Shown: positions 26,700 to 35,455 of the stretch, one piece after another
Layout: each line of letters opens with the position of its first letter
Numbering within the stretch: the stretch's first letter is position 1
Assembly (NCBI RefSeq): GCF_000280925.3
Contig: NZ_CP012109.1
Span: forward strand, 7,956,501-8,020,500
Length of the DNA stretch: 64,000 bases
Origin: Myxococcus hansupus
GTDB taxonomy: Bacteria > Myxococcota > Myxococcia > Myxococcales > Myxococcaceae
Reading direction: 5' to 3'
Position numbers and translations under genes: made by a program
The notes under the pieces: generated by a model
Seen by the model: the letters and a program-made list of their open reading frames with translations, nothing else
The model's database searches: none
What the model was told of the DNA's origin: nothing

Positions 26700-27956
26700 A
26701 TGACAGGACAAGCTTCGCCTGAAGAGCGACGTTCCTCGGAACGCCGCACGAACGGATGGCAATTCGCGCTATTCGCCCTCTCGCTGGCGCTGTTCGCCAT
26801 TCATGTCCTTATCCCGCTGGGGGCACTCGCCTTCATCGGCACCGCAATCGCAAGCGCCACTGGCGCGTCATACGTGCTCTCCTCGATTGGCGCGCTCACT
26901 CCCGGCATCTTCGACGGGGCCGTCTACCTTGCGAGCGCATTGCTGCTGTTTGGCGCCATGCTGGCGGGCGGCGTCATGGTGTGGAACTTCATCGGCCAAC
27001 TACGAAGCGCATCCGCCGCGCCGCCACGTCTGCTCAAGCGGCCATGGCTCCTCGTCGGCATCCTCTTCGCAGTGGCTTGCTGGCTCGTGTCCCCCTCGGA
27101 CGCGGGCCAGAGCCGGAATCCTGTCCTCGTGGGCGCCTTCGTTTTGGCCACGTCGATCTGGGCCATCCTGTATGCGGGCTACCTGCTTTGGAGCCTCGGC
27201 GCAGGTGGACTGGCGTTCGCGTGGCGCATGGGCCGTCTATCTCCATTTGCAGCAGGCATCCTGACGCTGGCGTGTCTGGGAAGCACCGCGTCGGCATTCC
27301 ATCTGGTGGCGGCAACGGAAGAGTCCCGTCCCCAGGCGCCCCTCTTCGCTCGAACTCACGCGGAAGAACCCTGTCGCTCCGCGTCGTTCGAATGCACACG
27401 CCAGTTCCTGCTCGCATCGTCAGCAGCGAACGATGCGCCACGGGCACTCACCGCTCACACGCCCGCCTCCTCGTTCAAGGACTGCATCGAGAGCCGCTTT
27501 CAAGACCGTGCCATGCTCGAAAAAGCGGAGCGCATCGCGAACAGACTGGTCGGCACCGCGAATGCATCGGATGTCGTCCATGGTGCCCTCCTGAGCGTGT
27601 GTCTCAACGAGAAGCGCCACCACGATTTCGAACAGTACTTTCTACGCTCCGTTCAGTACGGCGCGCTCAAATGGCTGCGGGGCGTGAGAACGTGCCCCAT
27701 CGACGATGAACCCGAGCCCTTCTGCGAACTCAGACCTGACGACCAGTACGTCCGGTCTGAGACCCAACACGTCGTCCAGCAGGTCCTCTGCTCCTTGGGC
27801 GAACAGCATCGGGAGGTACTCCTGATGCGGTACTTCGACGACCTGAGCGAGTGGGAAATCGCCCAGCGCCTGGGCATCGACTACGCAGCAGCTCGCAAGA
27901 GGGTGCAGCGAGCCCGGGATAAATTCTTCGACGAATTTCATCAACGTTGTCGCTGA
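26700..27956 (+). CDS. ECF-like sigma factor fused to a polytopic membrane domain
   Basis: A 418-residue protein. Residues about 20-215 hold five or six hydrophobic helices with short loops (for example GWQFALFALSLALFAIHVL, WLLVGILFAVACWLV, ILYAGYLLWSLGAGGLAFAW). Residues about 255-418 resemble an ECF sigma factor: a weak region 2 (AERIANRLVGTANASDVVHGAL..., QYGALKWLRGV) and a clear region 4 helix-turn-helix (LGEQHREVLLMRYFDDLSEWEIAQRLGIDYAAARKRVQRA). A sigma factor with an N-terminal polytopic membrane module is unusual. It precedes the viperin gene by 82 bp on the same strand and shares its lower GC. Release mechanism and target promoters unknown. Confidence 0.7.
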   Translation: MTGQASPEERRSSERRTNGWQFALFALSLALFAIHVLIPLGALAFIGTAIASATGASYVLSSIGALTPGIFDGAVYLASALLLFGAMLAGGVMVWNFIGQLRSASAAPPRLLKRPWLLVGILFAVACWLVSPSDAGQSRNPVLVGAFVLATSIWAILYAGYLLWSLGAGGLAFAWRMGRLSPFAAGILTLACLGSTASAFHLVAATEESRPQAPLFARTHAEEPCRSASFECTRQFLLASSAANDAPRALTAHTPASSFKDCIESRFQDRAMLEKAERIANRLVGTANASDVVHGALLSVCLNEKRHHDFEQYFLRSVQYGALKWLRGVRTCPIDDEPEPFCELRPDDQYVRSETQHVVQQVLCSLGEQHREVLLMRYFDDLSEWEIAQRLGIDYAAARKRVQRARDKFFDEFHQRCR

Positions 27957-28008
27957 CTTACGCCGCGCGGTCACAATTAAATCGCTGCTGGATGTGGAGC
28001 CTCGAACC

Positions 28009-28024
28009 GCCCGCCCAAGCGGGC
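28009..28024 (+). promoter_or_regulatory. Short hairpin just before the viperin ribosome site
   Basis: GCCCGC-CCAA-GCGGGC forms a 6-bp stem with a 4-nt loop, ending 5 bp before the GGAGG ribosome site of the viperin gene. It could modulate translation or act as a weak terminator after the sigma gene. An AT-rich element (CACAATTAAATC near 27973) upstream may contribute a promoter. Confidence 0.35.
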
Positions 28025-28038
28025 CGAACGGAGGCGTC

Positions 28039-28944
28039 ATGCCCACAGCAGTCGTCGATGTATCCCTGGTCCCCAACGACCTTCCCCCTTCGGTCAACTT
28101 CCACCTCTGGGAGCCGTGCAACATGCGTTGCCGGTTCTGCTTCGCCACGTTCCAGGACGTCCGGCAAACCGTCCTTCCCAAAGGCCACCTGCCTCGGGAA
28201 GAAGCGCTGCAGCTCGTGAAGCTTCTCGCGGCCCGGTTCCAGAAACTCACGTTCGCAGGGGGCGAGCCGCTGCTTTGCCCGTGGCTCCCCGAACTCGTCC
28301 GCGCCGCGAAGGGACAAGGCGCAACCACCATGTTGGTAACCAATGGAAGCAGGCTCACGCACGAGCGACTCTCGTTATTCGAGGGCGCGCTGGACTGGGT
28401 CACCCTCAGCATCGACAGTCCCTTTCCGGAGACCCACGTCGCCCTGGGGCGTGCGGTCCAAGGCAAGGCGATTGACGCCGGGGACTACCTGAACATCGCG
28501 AACCTCATCCGGGACGCAGGCATCCGCTTCAAGGTCAACACGGTCGTCACTTCACTCAATGCACACGAGGACCAGACTGAATTCCTCCGGCGACTCATGC
28601 CGGAAAGATGGAAGCTGTTACGGGTCCTCCCAGTGGACGGGCAAAACAGCGGCAAGGTCGAACCGCTCCTTTGTTCTGACGAAGCGTTCCTTGGATTCGT
28701 CGCACGACACCAGTGCCTCGCCACCGAGGGAGTGACCCTGGTTCCCGAAGACAACGAGGACATGCGTGGCAGCTACGCCATGGTGGATCCCGCTGGCCGG
28801 TTCTTCGATAACGCGGAAGGGCGCCACCGATACAGCGAACCCATCCTTCATCGAGGAATCGACGCAGCGTGGTCGCAAGTCCATTTCTCCATGCCGCGCT
28901 TTGAACGGCGAGGTGGCAACTACGACTTCGGGGGTGCGCGATGA
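28039..28944 (+). CDS. Prokaryotic viperin (radical SAM ddh-nucleotide synthase)
   Basis: A 301-residue radical SAM enzyme. NFHLWEPCNMRCRFCF places the 4Fe-4S ligands at Cys27, Cys31 and Cys34, the viperin form of CxxxCxxC. FAGGEPLLCPWL is the GGE SAM motif. The C-terminal signature PEDNEDMRGSYAMVDPAG RFF through RGGNYDF closely follows the C-terminus of animal viperin (DSYLILD..RF, RGGKY). Viperins convert CTP, GTP or UTP to 3'-deoxy-3',4'-didehydro-NTP chain terminators that block viral polymerases. GGAGG precedes the ATG. The next gene, a nucleotide kinase, overlaps by 4 bp, a pairing known for bacterial viperins. Lower GC suggests transfer. Confidence 0.9.
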   Translation: MPTAVVDVSLVPNDLPPSVNFHLWEPCNMRCRFCFATFQDVRQTVLPKGHLPREEALQLVKLLAARFQKLTFAGGEPLLCPWLPELVRAAKGQGATTMLVTNGSRLTHERLSLFEGALDWVTLSIDSPFPETHVALGRAVQGKAIDAGDYLNIANLIRDAGIRFKVNTVVTSLNAHEDQTEFLRRLMPERWKLLRVLPVDGQNSGKVEPLLCSDEAFLGFVARHQCLATEGVTLVPEDNEDMRGSYAMVDPAGRFFDNAEGRHRYSEPILHRGIDAAWSQVHFSMPRFERRGGNYDFGGAR

Positions 28945-29489
28945 GCAAGCACACCTTCATCTGCCTCGCGGGAATCTCGGGCGCCGGGAAAGATACGGTT
29001 GGCGGCATGCTGATTCGGCATCACGGCTTCGAACGCGTCGCCATCGCCGACCCCATGAAGCACCTCATGATGTCGCTCTTCCAACTCACTCAGGAGCAAC
29101 TCTGGGGGGACGGCCGCAACATCGTGGACCCACGACTGGGCCGGGCGCCACGGGAGCTCTATCAGCGCTTCGGACAGACCTGCGTCGACTTGGATCCCGA
29201 GGTATGGCTGCGTCCGTTTCGCCAGCGGGTCGACGCGCTCCTCGCCGCGGGAACCCGCGTGGTCTGCACGGATCTACGAACCTCGGCGGAGTTTCGGGCG
29301 GCGCGAGCACTGGGCGCGGCCCTTTGGTTGGTGACCCGACCTGGAGCAGGTGCCCCAGGCGCCCTGGCGGACCACGCCACGGAGCGAGAGGCCACGAGCA
29401 TCGACCCCGCGTTGTTCGACACCGTCATCCTCAATGACGGCGGCCTCGACGCGCTCCAATCGCGAGTCTTGCAGAGCATCCGCCGGTAG
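28941..29489 (+). CDS. dNMP kinase-like nucleotide kinase (viperin partner)
   Basis: A 182-residue P-loop kinase. GISGAGKDT (Lys17) is the GKDT form of Walker A seen in phage T4 gp1-like deoxynucleoside monophosphate kinases; ADPMKHLMMSLF, then APRELYQRFGQTC and DPEVWLRPF are the further family motifs. It would phosphorylate a nucleoside monophosphate, presumably supplying triphosphate substrate or processing the ddh-nucleotide made by viperin. The ATGA overlap with the viperin stop shows translational coupling. Substrate preference cannot be read here. Confidence 0.82.
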   Translation: MSKHTFICLAGISGAGKDTVGGMLIRHHGFERVAIADPMKHLMMSLFQLTQEQLWGDGRNIVDPRLGRAPRELYQRFGQTCVDLDPEVWLRPFRQRVDALLAAGTRVVCTDLRTSAEFRAARALGAALWLVTRPGAGAPGALADHATEREATSIDPALFDTVILNDGGLDALQSRVLQSIRR

Positions 29490-29505
29490 GGTCCAACCGG
29501 GACGC

Positions 29506-29545
29506 TCGAGTGCGGGGATGTGCCCGCCACACATCCTCCACTCGA
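29506..29545 (+). terminator. Hairpin terminator after the viperin-kinase operon
   Basis: Outer arms TCGAGTG (29506-29512) and CACTCGA (29539-29545) and inner arms GGATGTG (29516-29522) and CACATCC (29530-29536) form a bulged stem with a 7-nt loop, starting 17 bp after the kinase stop. No T-tract follows. It suggests the downstream metallophosphoesterase is a separate transcription unit. Confidence 0.6.
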
Positions 29546-29655
29546 AACCCCACGTACGTGCATCCTCCCGTCAGTCTCGACACACCGCCCCCGTCGTCGC
29601 CCGCGGCCGGAGCCCGCACCTCCGAGTCCACTCAACCCCGGTAACGGAGCTCGCC

Positions 29656-30486
29656 ATGTCCTCGACGCAGACGTTCTTCTTCGCCGCGGTGGGTGACGTC
29701 CACGGCCACATGCACCGGATGGTGAGTCACCTCACGGCCTGGGAGGAGCGCAACCGGAAGCCGCTCGACTTCGTGCTCCAGGTGGGCGACTTCGAGCCCC
29801 ACCGCGACGACGCCGACCTGACCACGATGGCGGCGCCGATGAAGTACCGGCATCTGGGCGACTTCGCGGCCTATCACCAGCGGCGACGCCGCTTCCCCTG
29901 GCCCCTCTACTTCATCGGAGGGAACCACGAGCCCTACGGCCACCTCGACCTGCACCCCGAAGGCGCCTCGCTGGCGCCGCATTGCCACTACCTCGGCCGA
30001 ACCGGCGTGGTGGAGCTGAACGACCTGCGCGTGGCGGGCCTGTCCGGCATCCACCGCGAGGCCACCTTCACCAAGCCCCGCCCACCGCTGGCGTCGATGG
30101 GCGACGTCTCCAACAAGGACTTCACCTTCTTCAACGAGCAGGACGTCGAGCGAGTCCTCGCGCTCGGACACGCGGACGTGCTCCTGCTGCATGACTGGCC
30201 CGCCGGCATCATCCCGCCCGAGGAGGCCGCCAACTTCGAGGGCCTGCGCCGCAGCGCGAACCCCGAACTCGTCGGCAATGAGTACGCACGGCTGCTCGTG
30301 GACGCACTCCAACCTCAACTGGTCCTCTGTGGCCACCTGCACCGGCGCTACGCCAGCACCGTCCAGCATCCCAACGGTCAGCAGTCACGCGTGCGGTGCC
30401 TCGCCAGCCTCGACCAGGGCGCCGACGCGTTCGCCGTCTTCCGAGTCCACGGAACGACGCTCCAGGAAGTCTCCGAGCAGGCATGA
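29656..30486 (+). CDS. DBR1-like metallophosphoesterase
   Basis: A 276-residue calcineurin-fold phosphoesterase. All five metal blocks are present: GDVHGH, VGDFEPHRD, GGNHEPYGH, LLHDWP and CGHLHRR. The spacing and intervening words (ADLTTMAAPMKYRHLGDF, PLYFIGGNHE, CHYLGRTGVVELNDLRVAGLSGI) are strikingly like eukaryotic lariat debranching enzyme DBR1, which cleaves 2'-5' RNA branches. One difference matters: DBR1 has Cys-x-His in block 1, whereas this protein has Asp14-x-His16, the common two-metal form. GGAG precedes the ATG. It follows the viperin operon but is separated by a hairpin. Substrate unknown; a 2'-5' linked nucleic acid such as msDNA is inference. Confidence 0.75.
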   Translation: MSSTQTFFFAAVGDVHGHMHRMVSHLTAWEERNRKPLDFVLQVGDFEPHRDDADLTTMAAPMKYRHLGDFAAYHQRRRRFPWPLYFIGGNHEPYGHLDLHPEGASLAPHCHYLGRTGVVELNDLRVAGLSGIHREATFTKPRPPLASMGDVSNKDFTFFNEQDVERVLALGHADVLLLHDWPAGIIPPEEAANFEGLRRSANPELVGNEYARLLVDALQPQLVLCGHLHRRYASTVQHPNGQQSRVRCLASLDQGADAFAVFRVHGTTLQEVSEQA

Positions 30487-30633
30487 CAGCGGGTGGACAA
30501 CGCGACGCGCCACCTCCCCTGGGGCCGAGGCGAACCGTGGGCAGGCGCACCCCGCCGCCTGCTCGCGGCCACGCCTGAACGGGGCACACAAGGCAAGCGA
30601 AGCGGCATCGAAGGTGTTACAGGAGGCGGCGCC

Positions 30634-31563
30634 ATGTCCGCCCCCGCCCTCGAACTCCAGGGACTCTCCAAAAGCTACGGAGAGTTCACGGCACTTCACA
30701 CCGTGGACCTCGCCATCCGTCCCGGTGAAATCTTCGCCCTGCTGGGCCCCAACGGCGCCGGCAAGACGACCCTGATTGGCAGCGTCTGCGGCCTGGTGAG
30801 GAAGACCTCCGGCAGCATCCGCGTCTTCGGCAAGGACCTGGACCAGGACCCGGTGGCCTCGCGCTACGACATCGGGCTCGTGCCGCAGGAAATCAACTTC
30901 GACCCCTTCTTCACCGTCGCGGAGTCGCTGCGCATCCAGCTCGGGTTCTACGGCCGCGCCGCGGACGAAGCGCGCATCGACGAGGTGCTCACCGCCCTCA
31001 ACCTGCAAGCGAAGAAGGACGCGTACACACGCGCGCTCTCCGGCGGCATGAAGCGCCGCCTGCTCATCGCCAAGGCGCTGGTGCACAAGCCCCGCCTCGT
31101 CTTCCTCGACGAGCCCACCGCCGGCGTGGACGTGGAGCTGCGCCGGGACTTGTGGACCTACGTGCGCAAGCTCGCCTCGGAGGGCACCACCATCGTCCTC
31201 ACCACGCACTACCTGGAAGAGGCCGAGGAGCTGGCCGACCGCGTGGGCATCATCAACGAGGGCCGCCTCCTCATGGTGGAGGACAAGAACACCCTGCTGC
31301 GCCGCTTCGGCGAGCGCCGCGTCGTCATCACCTTCGAGCAGCCGCAGCCGGGCCTGTCGGAAGCCGGCAAGCGCTTCTCCGCGCGCCTCTCCGACGACGG
31401 CCGCGCCCTCACCTACGTGGAGCGCGATGGCTGCGCTCCCTCCGGCGAGCTGCTCCGCGCCCTCTATGCCGAAGGGCAGCTCATCTCCGATGTGGAGACG
31501 CGCCGCTCCCGCATGGAGGACGTGCTCATCGAAATCCTCCGCGGCCGTCCGCAGGTCGCCTGA
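30634..31563 (+). CDS. ABC-2 type exporter ATP-binding protein
   Basis: A 309-residue ABC ATPase: Walker A GPNGAGKTTL, Q-loop LVPQEINFDPFFTV, signature LSGGMKRRLLIAKAL, Walker B LVFLDEPTAGVD, H-loop TTHYLEEAEELADRVGI. The C-terminal extension (about residues 230-309) is usual for the YadG/drug-exporter subfamily. GGAGG lies directly upstream of the ATG. The permease starts 9 bp after the stop, so the two form one transport unit. Substrate unknown. Confidence 0.9.
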   Translation: MSAPALELQGLSKSYGEFTALHTVDLAIRPGEIFALLGPNGAGKTTLIGSVCGLVRKTSGSIRVFGKDLDQDPVASRYDIGLVPQEINFDPFFTVAESLRIQLGFYGRAADEARIDEVLTALNLQAKKDAYTRALSGGMKRRLLIAKALVHKPRLVFLDEPTAGVDVELRRDLWTYVRKLASEGTTIVLTTHYLEEAEELADRVGIINEGRLLMVEDKNTLLRRFGERRVVITFEQPQPGLSEAGKRFSARLSDDGRALTYVERDGCAPSGELLRALYAEGQLISDVETRRSRMEDVLIEILRGRPQVA

Positions 31564-31571
31564 GCCCACTC

Positions 31572-32333
31572 ATGAACGTCCTCGGGATGAAGACACTTCT
31601 GGCGAAGGAGGTCCGGCGCTTCATGCGCGTGCCGGGTCAAACCGTCCTGTCGCCCCTCATCAGCACCACGCTCTATTTCATCGTCTTCGGCTACTCCATC
31701 TCCGGCCGCATCCAGACGGTGGAGGGGTTGCCGTACCTGCACTTCATCGTGCCGGGCCTCGTCTTCCTCGGCATCGCCAACAACGCCTTCCTCAACAGCT
31801 CCTCGTCGCTGTTCATCACCAAGATTCAGGGCACCGTGGTGGACCTGCTGGTGGCGCCGCTGGGCCCCGGCGAGCTGATGGCGGGCTTCATCGGCGGCGC
31901 CATGGTGCGCGGCCTCGTGGTGGGCCTGCTCACGTGGGCCGTGGCCACCGTCTTCACCGGCTTCAGCCTGGAGCACGCGGGGGTGGCCGCGTACTTCCTC
32001 GTGCTGTCGTCCTACGTCTTCAGCGTGCTGGGCATGCTCGCCGCCGTGTGGGCGGAGAAGTTCGAGCAGATCAACTTCTTCCCCACCTTCGTCATGCTGC
32101 CCCTCACCTTCCTGGGCGGCGTCTTCTACTCGGTGCGCGAGCTGCCGGCGCCGTGGAGCACCGTCAGCCTCTTCAACCCCATGGTCTACATGGTGGAAGG
32201 CCTGCGCTACGGGATGCTCGGGCGCAGCATCTTCTCGCCCCTGGGCGGCGGCGGCATCCTCCTTGCCGTCGCGGTGGTGGCCACCCTCGTCACGTACGCC
32301 GTGCTGCGCTCCGGCTACAAAATGAAAGCCTGA
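31572..32333 (+). CDS. ABC-2 type exporter permease
   Basis: A 253-residue integral membrane protein with six predicted helices; NNAFLNSSSSLFITKIQGTVVDLLVAPLGPGEL is the conserved ABC-2 motif region and PLTFLGGVFYSVRELPAPW is near the C-terminal helices. It pairs with the preceding ATPase (9-bp gap) as a YadGH-like exporter. An internal ATG at 31587 is an alternative start. A strong hairpin follows the gene. Confidence 0.88.
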   Translation: MNVLGMKTLLAKEVRRFMRVPGQTVLSPLISTTLYFIVFGYSISGRIQTVEGLPYLHFIVPGLVFLGIANNAFLNSSSSLFITKIQGTVVDLLVAPLGPGELMAGFIGGAMVRGLVVGLLTWAVATVFTGFSLEHAGVAAYFLVLSSYVFSVLGMLAAVWAEKFEQINFFPTFVMLPLTFLGGVFYSVRELPAPWSTVSLFNPMVYMVEGLRYGMLGRSIFSPLGGGGILLAVAVVATLVTYAVLRSGYKMKA

Positions 32334-32349
32334 TTCACCCCGGATAGTC

Positions 32350-32378
32350 GGCAGGCGAGCACCGTCCGCTCGCCTGCC
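32350..32378 (+). terminator. Rho-independent-type terminator after the ABC operon
   Basis: GGCAGGCGAGC (32350-32360) and GCTCGCCTGCC (32368-32378) are perfect 11-bp arms around a 7-nt loop, followed by a pyrimidine-rich run (CCCTTCCTTCCCTC). It begins 16 bp after the permease stop. Confidence 0.8.
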
Positions 32379-32456
32379 CCCTTCCTTCCCTCTGGGGTAA
32401 TTCGCGACTGAGCAATTCCCACGAGGTAAGAAAGGGCGATATCCTCACCGCCACAC

Positions 32457-34121
32457 ATGGCTGTGCCATTCGGGAAGTACGAGCTACTACGTAAGATTGC
32501 CTCTGGGGGAATGGGTCAGGTCTTCCTGGCCCGCGAACACGGGACGGGTTTCGAGCGGCTTGTCGTCCTCAAACTCATCCTTCCCCACCTCGCGGAGGAC
32601 GACGAATTCCTCTCCATGTTCCTGGACGAGGCGGGGCTCGTGGCGCGCCTGACGCACCCGAACCTCATCACCATCCTCGACCTGACGGAGATTGAGGGCC
32701 GCCACTGCCTGGCGATGGAGTACGTGCAGGGCGACGACGTCCGCCGCCTGGACAAGACTTCACGCACGCAGGGCAAGCCGCTGCCGGTGGGGCTCGTGCT
32801 GCGCATCATCGCGGATGCCGCCGCGGGGCTCGACTACGCGCACCAGGCGCGCGACGCGCAGGGCAAGCCGCTGCGGCTGGTGCACCGGGACGTGTCGCCG
32901 CAGAACATCCTGGTGGGCTTCGACGGCGGGGTGAAGGTCATCGACTTCGGCGTGGCCAAGGCGGCCACCAGCAGCCAGAACACGGCCACCGGCGTCCTCA
33001 AGGGCAAGTACCCGTACATGTCCCCGGAGCAGGCCAACGGGCTGTCCATCGACGCGCGCAGTGACTTGTTCGCGCTGGGCGTCGTCATGTGGGAGCTGCT
33101 GACCGGCAAGCGCCTCTTCAAGGGCGAGTCGGACATGATGACGCTGCGGCTGGTGAAGGACTGCCAGGTGCCGCGGCCCTCACAGCTCAACCCGCGGCTG
33201 CCGCCCGGGCTGGACGAGGTGGTGCTCAAGGCGCTGTCGCCCTCGCCGGACCAGCGCTACCCGGACTGCGGCTCCTTCCGGCTGGCCCTGGAGGACTACG
33301 CGCTCAACCTGCGACTGCCCTCCAGCAGCGCGCACCTGGCCGCATACCTGCGCGAACTGTACGCGGACCGCATCGCCCACGAGACGGACCCCGCGAAGCT
33401 GGACCAGCTCGCCGAGGACGCGGATTTGGACTCGCGCTCCAACTCGTCGCTCAGCGGCGTGCCGGGGATGCTCGGGCCCGCCGGACGCTCGTCCGCGTCG
33501 CGGGCCATGCGCGGCTCGCCCCATGGCGCCCCTGGGACGCGCTCGCGGCAGGTCGTGGCTCCGCCGCCTCCCGTGCACGAGAAGACGCGAGGCACCGCGC
33601 CGCTGGCCCGTCCGCCGCCGGAACCCACCCGCGCCGTCCCCTGGCTGCCCGTGGTGACGGCGGGCCTGGGCCTGCTCATCGCGGGCGCCGCCGTCATCTT
33701 CCTGCGCACGCCCGCGGACGCCACGCCCGTGCGGCCGCCGCCGGTGGAAGTGGCCGTGCCCCACCAGCCGGAGGCCCCCACCGACGTCCAGCCGACGCCC
33801 AGGCTGGACCCGGAGCCCGCGCGGCACGTGGAGCTGCCCGTCATCACCGAGCCGCCCGGAGCCCGGGTGAGCGTGAATGGCGAGGAGCGTGGCGAGACGC
33901 CGCTGCGCTTGGAGCTGGAGCCGGGCGCCGCCCCGGTGTCGGTGACGCTGGCCCTCAGCGGCTACGAGCCCGTGACACGGGAGGTTTCCGCCACGGACGA
34001 AGAGCTGCGGCTGGAGCTGCGGCGCGCGGGTGGAAAGCCCGGCACGGGGCCGCAGGGCAATCGGCGCCCCACCGCGCCCAGCGGACAAGGTGGCGGCCTG
34101 GGCATCAAGACGGGCCGCTGA
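32457..34121 (+). CDS. Membrane-anchored Ser/Thr protein kinase with PEGA domain
   Basis: A 554-residue Hanks-type kinase. Kinase domain about 7-285: glycine loop IASGGMGQVFLA, catalytic Lys in VVLKLILPHL, HRDVSPQN catalytic loop (the form usual in myxobacteria), VIDFGVA and MSPEQ. A Pro/Arg-rich juxtamembrane stretch leads to one membrane helix (about 390-412), then a Pro-rich linker and a PEGA-type beta domain (ITEPPGARVSVNGEERGETPL) outside the membrane. It likely senses an envelope cue. It is the first of four same-strand genes (kinase, two HEAT-like proteins, M23-like protein) with gaps of 96, 14 and 24 bp. Confidence 0.9.
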   Translation: MAVPFGKYELLRKIASGGMGQVFLAREHGTGFERLVVLKLILPHLAEDDEFLSMFLDEAGLVARLTHPNLITILDLTEIEGRHCLAMEYVQGDDVRRLDKTSRTQGKPLPVGLVLRIIADAAAGLDYAHQARDAQGKPLRLVHRDVSPQNILVGFDGGVKVIDFGVAKAATSSQNTATGVLKGKYPYMSPEQANGLSIDARSDLFALGVVMWELLTGKRLFKGESDMMTLRLVKDCQVPRPSQLNPRLPPGLDEVVLKALSPSPDQRYPDCGSFRLALEDYALNLRLPSSSAHLAAYLRELYADRIAHETDPAKLDQLAEDADLDSRSNSSLSGVPGMLGPAGRSSASRAMRGSPHGAPGTRSRQVVAPPPPVHEKTRGTAPLARPPPEPTRAVPWLPVVTAGLGLLIAGAAVIFLRTPADATPVRPPPVEVAVPHQPEAPTDVQPTPRLDPEPARHVELPVITEPPGARVSVNGEERGETPLRLELEPGAAPVSVTLALSGYEPVTREVSATDEELRLELRRAGGKPGTGPQGNRRPTAPSGQGGGLGIKTGR

Positions 34122-34217
34122 GCCTCGCGCGGAAAATCCGCGCGAAATCATTTTCTGAGACGGCGCGGACGCCGGGCCCTCCAGGGGATTGGAACCCCCT
34201 GACAGGCCCACCGCGCC

Positions 34218-35441
34218 ATGACCCCAGAATCCCTCCATCGCTCCGCCACCGGCCCCTCGGAGGGCCTGCCGCGCCGGCGCGCGCCCCTGCTGCTGGCGGT
34301 GTGCGGCGGTGTGGCCCTGCTCGCCGCGGGCGTGGCCCTGCTCACGCGTGACACGGACGGAACCTCCACCACCTCCGGGCAGGACGCCGCCCAGGAGGCC
34401 GGAAGGAAGCACGCGGGAGGCGGTGGCCAGCGCGGCGCCTTCGCGGGCCCTGGCGCGGCCGGGGAGGAGGAGCCCCCTCCGCCCCGCTTCGAGGAGGCCG
34501 TGTGCTGGCGGGAGCTGGAGCGCTTCGACGCGGCGGTGTCGATGGAGAACTTCCGCGCGTGGGCGGCGCCGCTGCTCGCGTCGGGGGATTCGCTCGTCAC
34601 CGACTACCTGACGGAGCGCCTGTCGGAGCTGATTGGCAATGACGCGGACCGAGCGACGGAGGTGCTCACGTGGGCCCGCGACGCCGGGGCCGATGAGTTC
34701 GAGGTGCTGCTGGCGGCGCTGCGGCGCTCGGAGGCCGTCCACCACGGCCAGGTCACCACGCGGATGCTGGCCCAGGGAATGGATGCCACGCTCGAAGGAG
34801 GCCGCCGCGCGGGCATCCTGTCCGCGCTGGACACGCAGAAGCGCTTCGACCCCTCCGCGCTGGACACGCTGAAGACCTTCGCGAAGGACCCCGTCTCCGG
34901 CGAAGCGGGCTGGGCGGCCACACGCACCATCGCCCGCGTCATGAAGCGGGACTTCGAGGGCCGGGGCAACGTCGCGCCCTACATGGACGCGTTGCTCGCC
35001 ATCGGCACCGAGTCCCCCGACGAGAACATCCGCTACCTGGCGCTCTCCACGCCCATGCACGCCACGCCGGTGCTGGATGAGCAGACCCGCGCGCAGTACG
35101 CGAAGGTCCTCACCCAGGAGGGCAGCCCGGACGGGCGCGAGGCCGCCGCGCACAACCTCTCCGTGTCTGGCAACCGGCAGGAGGTGTTGGATTTGTTCTC
35201 CGAGGCCTTCGGCAACGAGCGGGACACCTGCGTGCGCTGGGCCCTCTTCCGCTTCGCCGCGCGCGCCTCGGGACGGGAGGCCCTGCCCGTCATGGCCCAG
35301 ATGGCCATGGCCGACCCGCGCTTCCAGCCGCTCTACCAAATCTTCGAGCAGCTCTACGCCAGCGGCCACCACGACTTCGTGCGGCTCTGGAACAACCTGC
35401 CGAACCAGGACCCCTTCGGCTGCCTCGTCGGTCACGACTGA
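34218..35441 (+). CDS. Membrane-anchored helical-repeat (HEAT-like) protein
   Basis: A 407-residue protein with one N-terminal membrane helix (about 22-42, APLLLAVCGGVALLAAGVALL), a Gly/Glu/Pro-rich spacer and about 310 residues of Ala/Leu/Glu/Arg-rich helices in a repeat-like pattern (for example AGWAATRTIARVMKRD, EVLDLFSEAFGNERDTCVRWALFRFAARASG). The domain most likely faces the periplasm and serves as a binding scaffold. The next gene starts 14 bp downstream and encodes a related secreted HEAT protein. No catalytic motif is seen. Confidence 0.7.
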   Translation: MTPESLHRSATGPSEGLPRRRAPLLLAVCGGVALLAAGVALLTRDTDGTSTTSGQDAAQEAGRKHAGGGGQRGAFAGPGAAGEEEPPPPRFEEAVCWRELERFDAAVSMENFRAWAAPLLASGDSLVTDYLTERLSELIGNDADRATEVLTWARDAGADEFEVLLAALRRSEAVHHGQVTTRMLAQGMDATLEGGRRAGILSALDTQKRFDPSALDTLKTFAKDPVSGEAGWAATRTIARVMKRDFEGRGNVAPYMDALLAIGTESPDENIRYLALSTPMHATPVLDEQTRAQYAKVLTQEGSPDGREAAAHNLSVSGNRQEVLDLFSEAFGNERDTCVRWALFRFAARASGREALPVMAQMAMADPRFQPLYQIFEQLYASGHHDFVRLWNNLPNQDPFGCLVGHD

Positions 35442-35455
35442 GCACGGGAGCCCCC

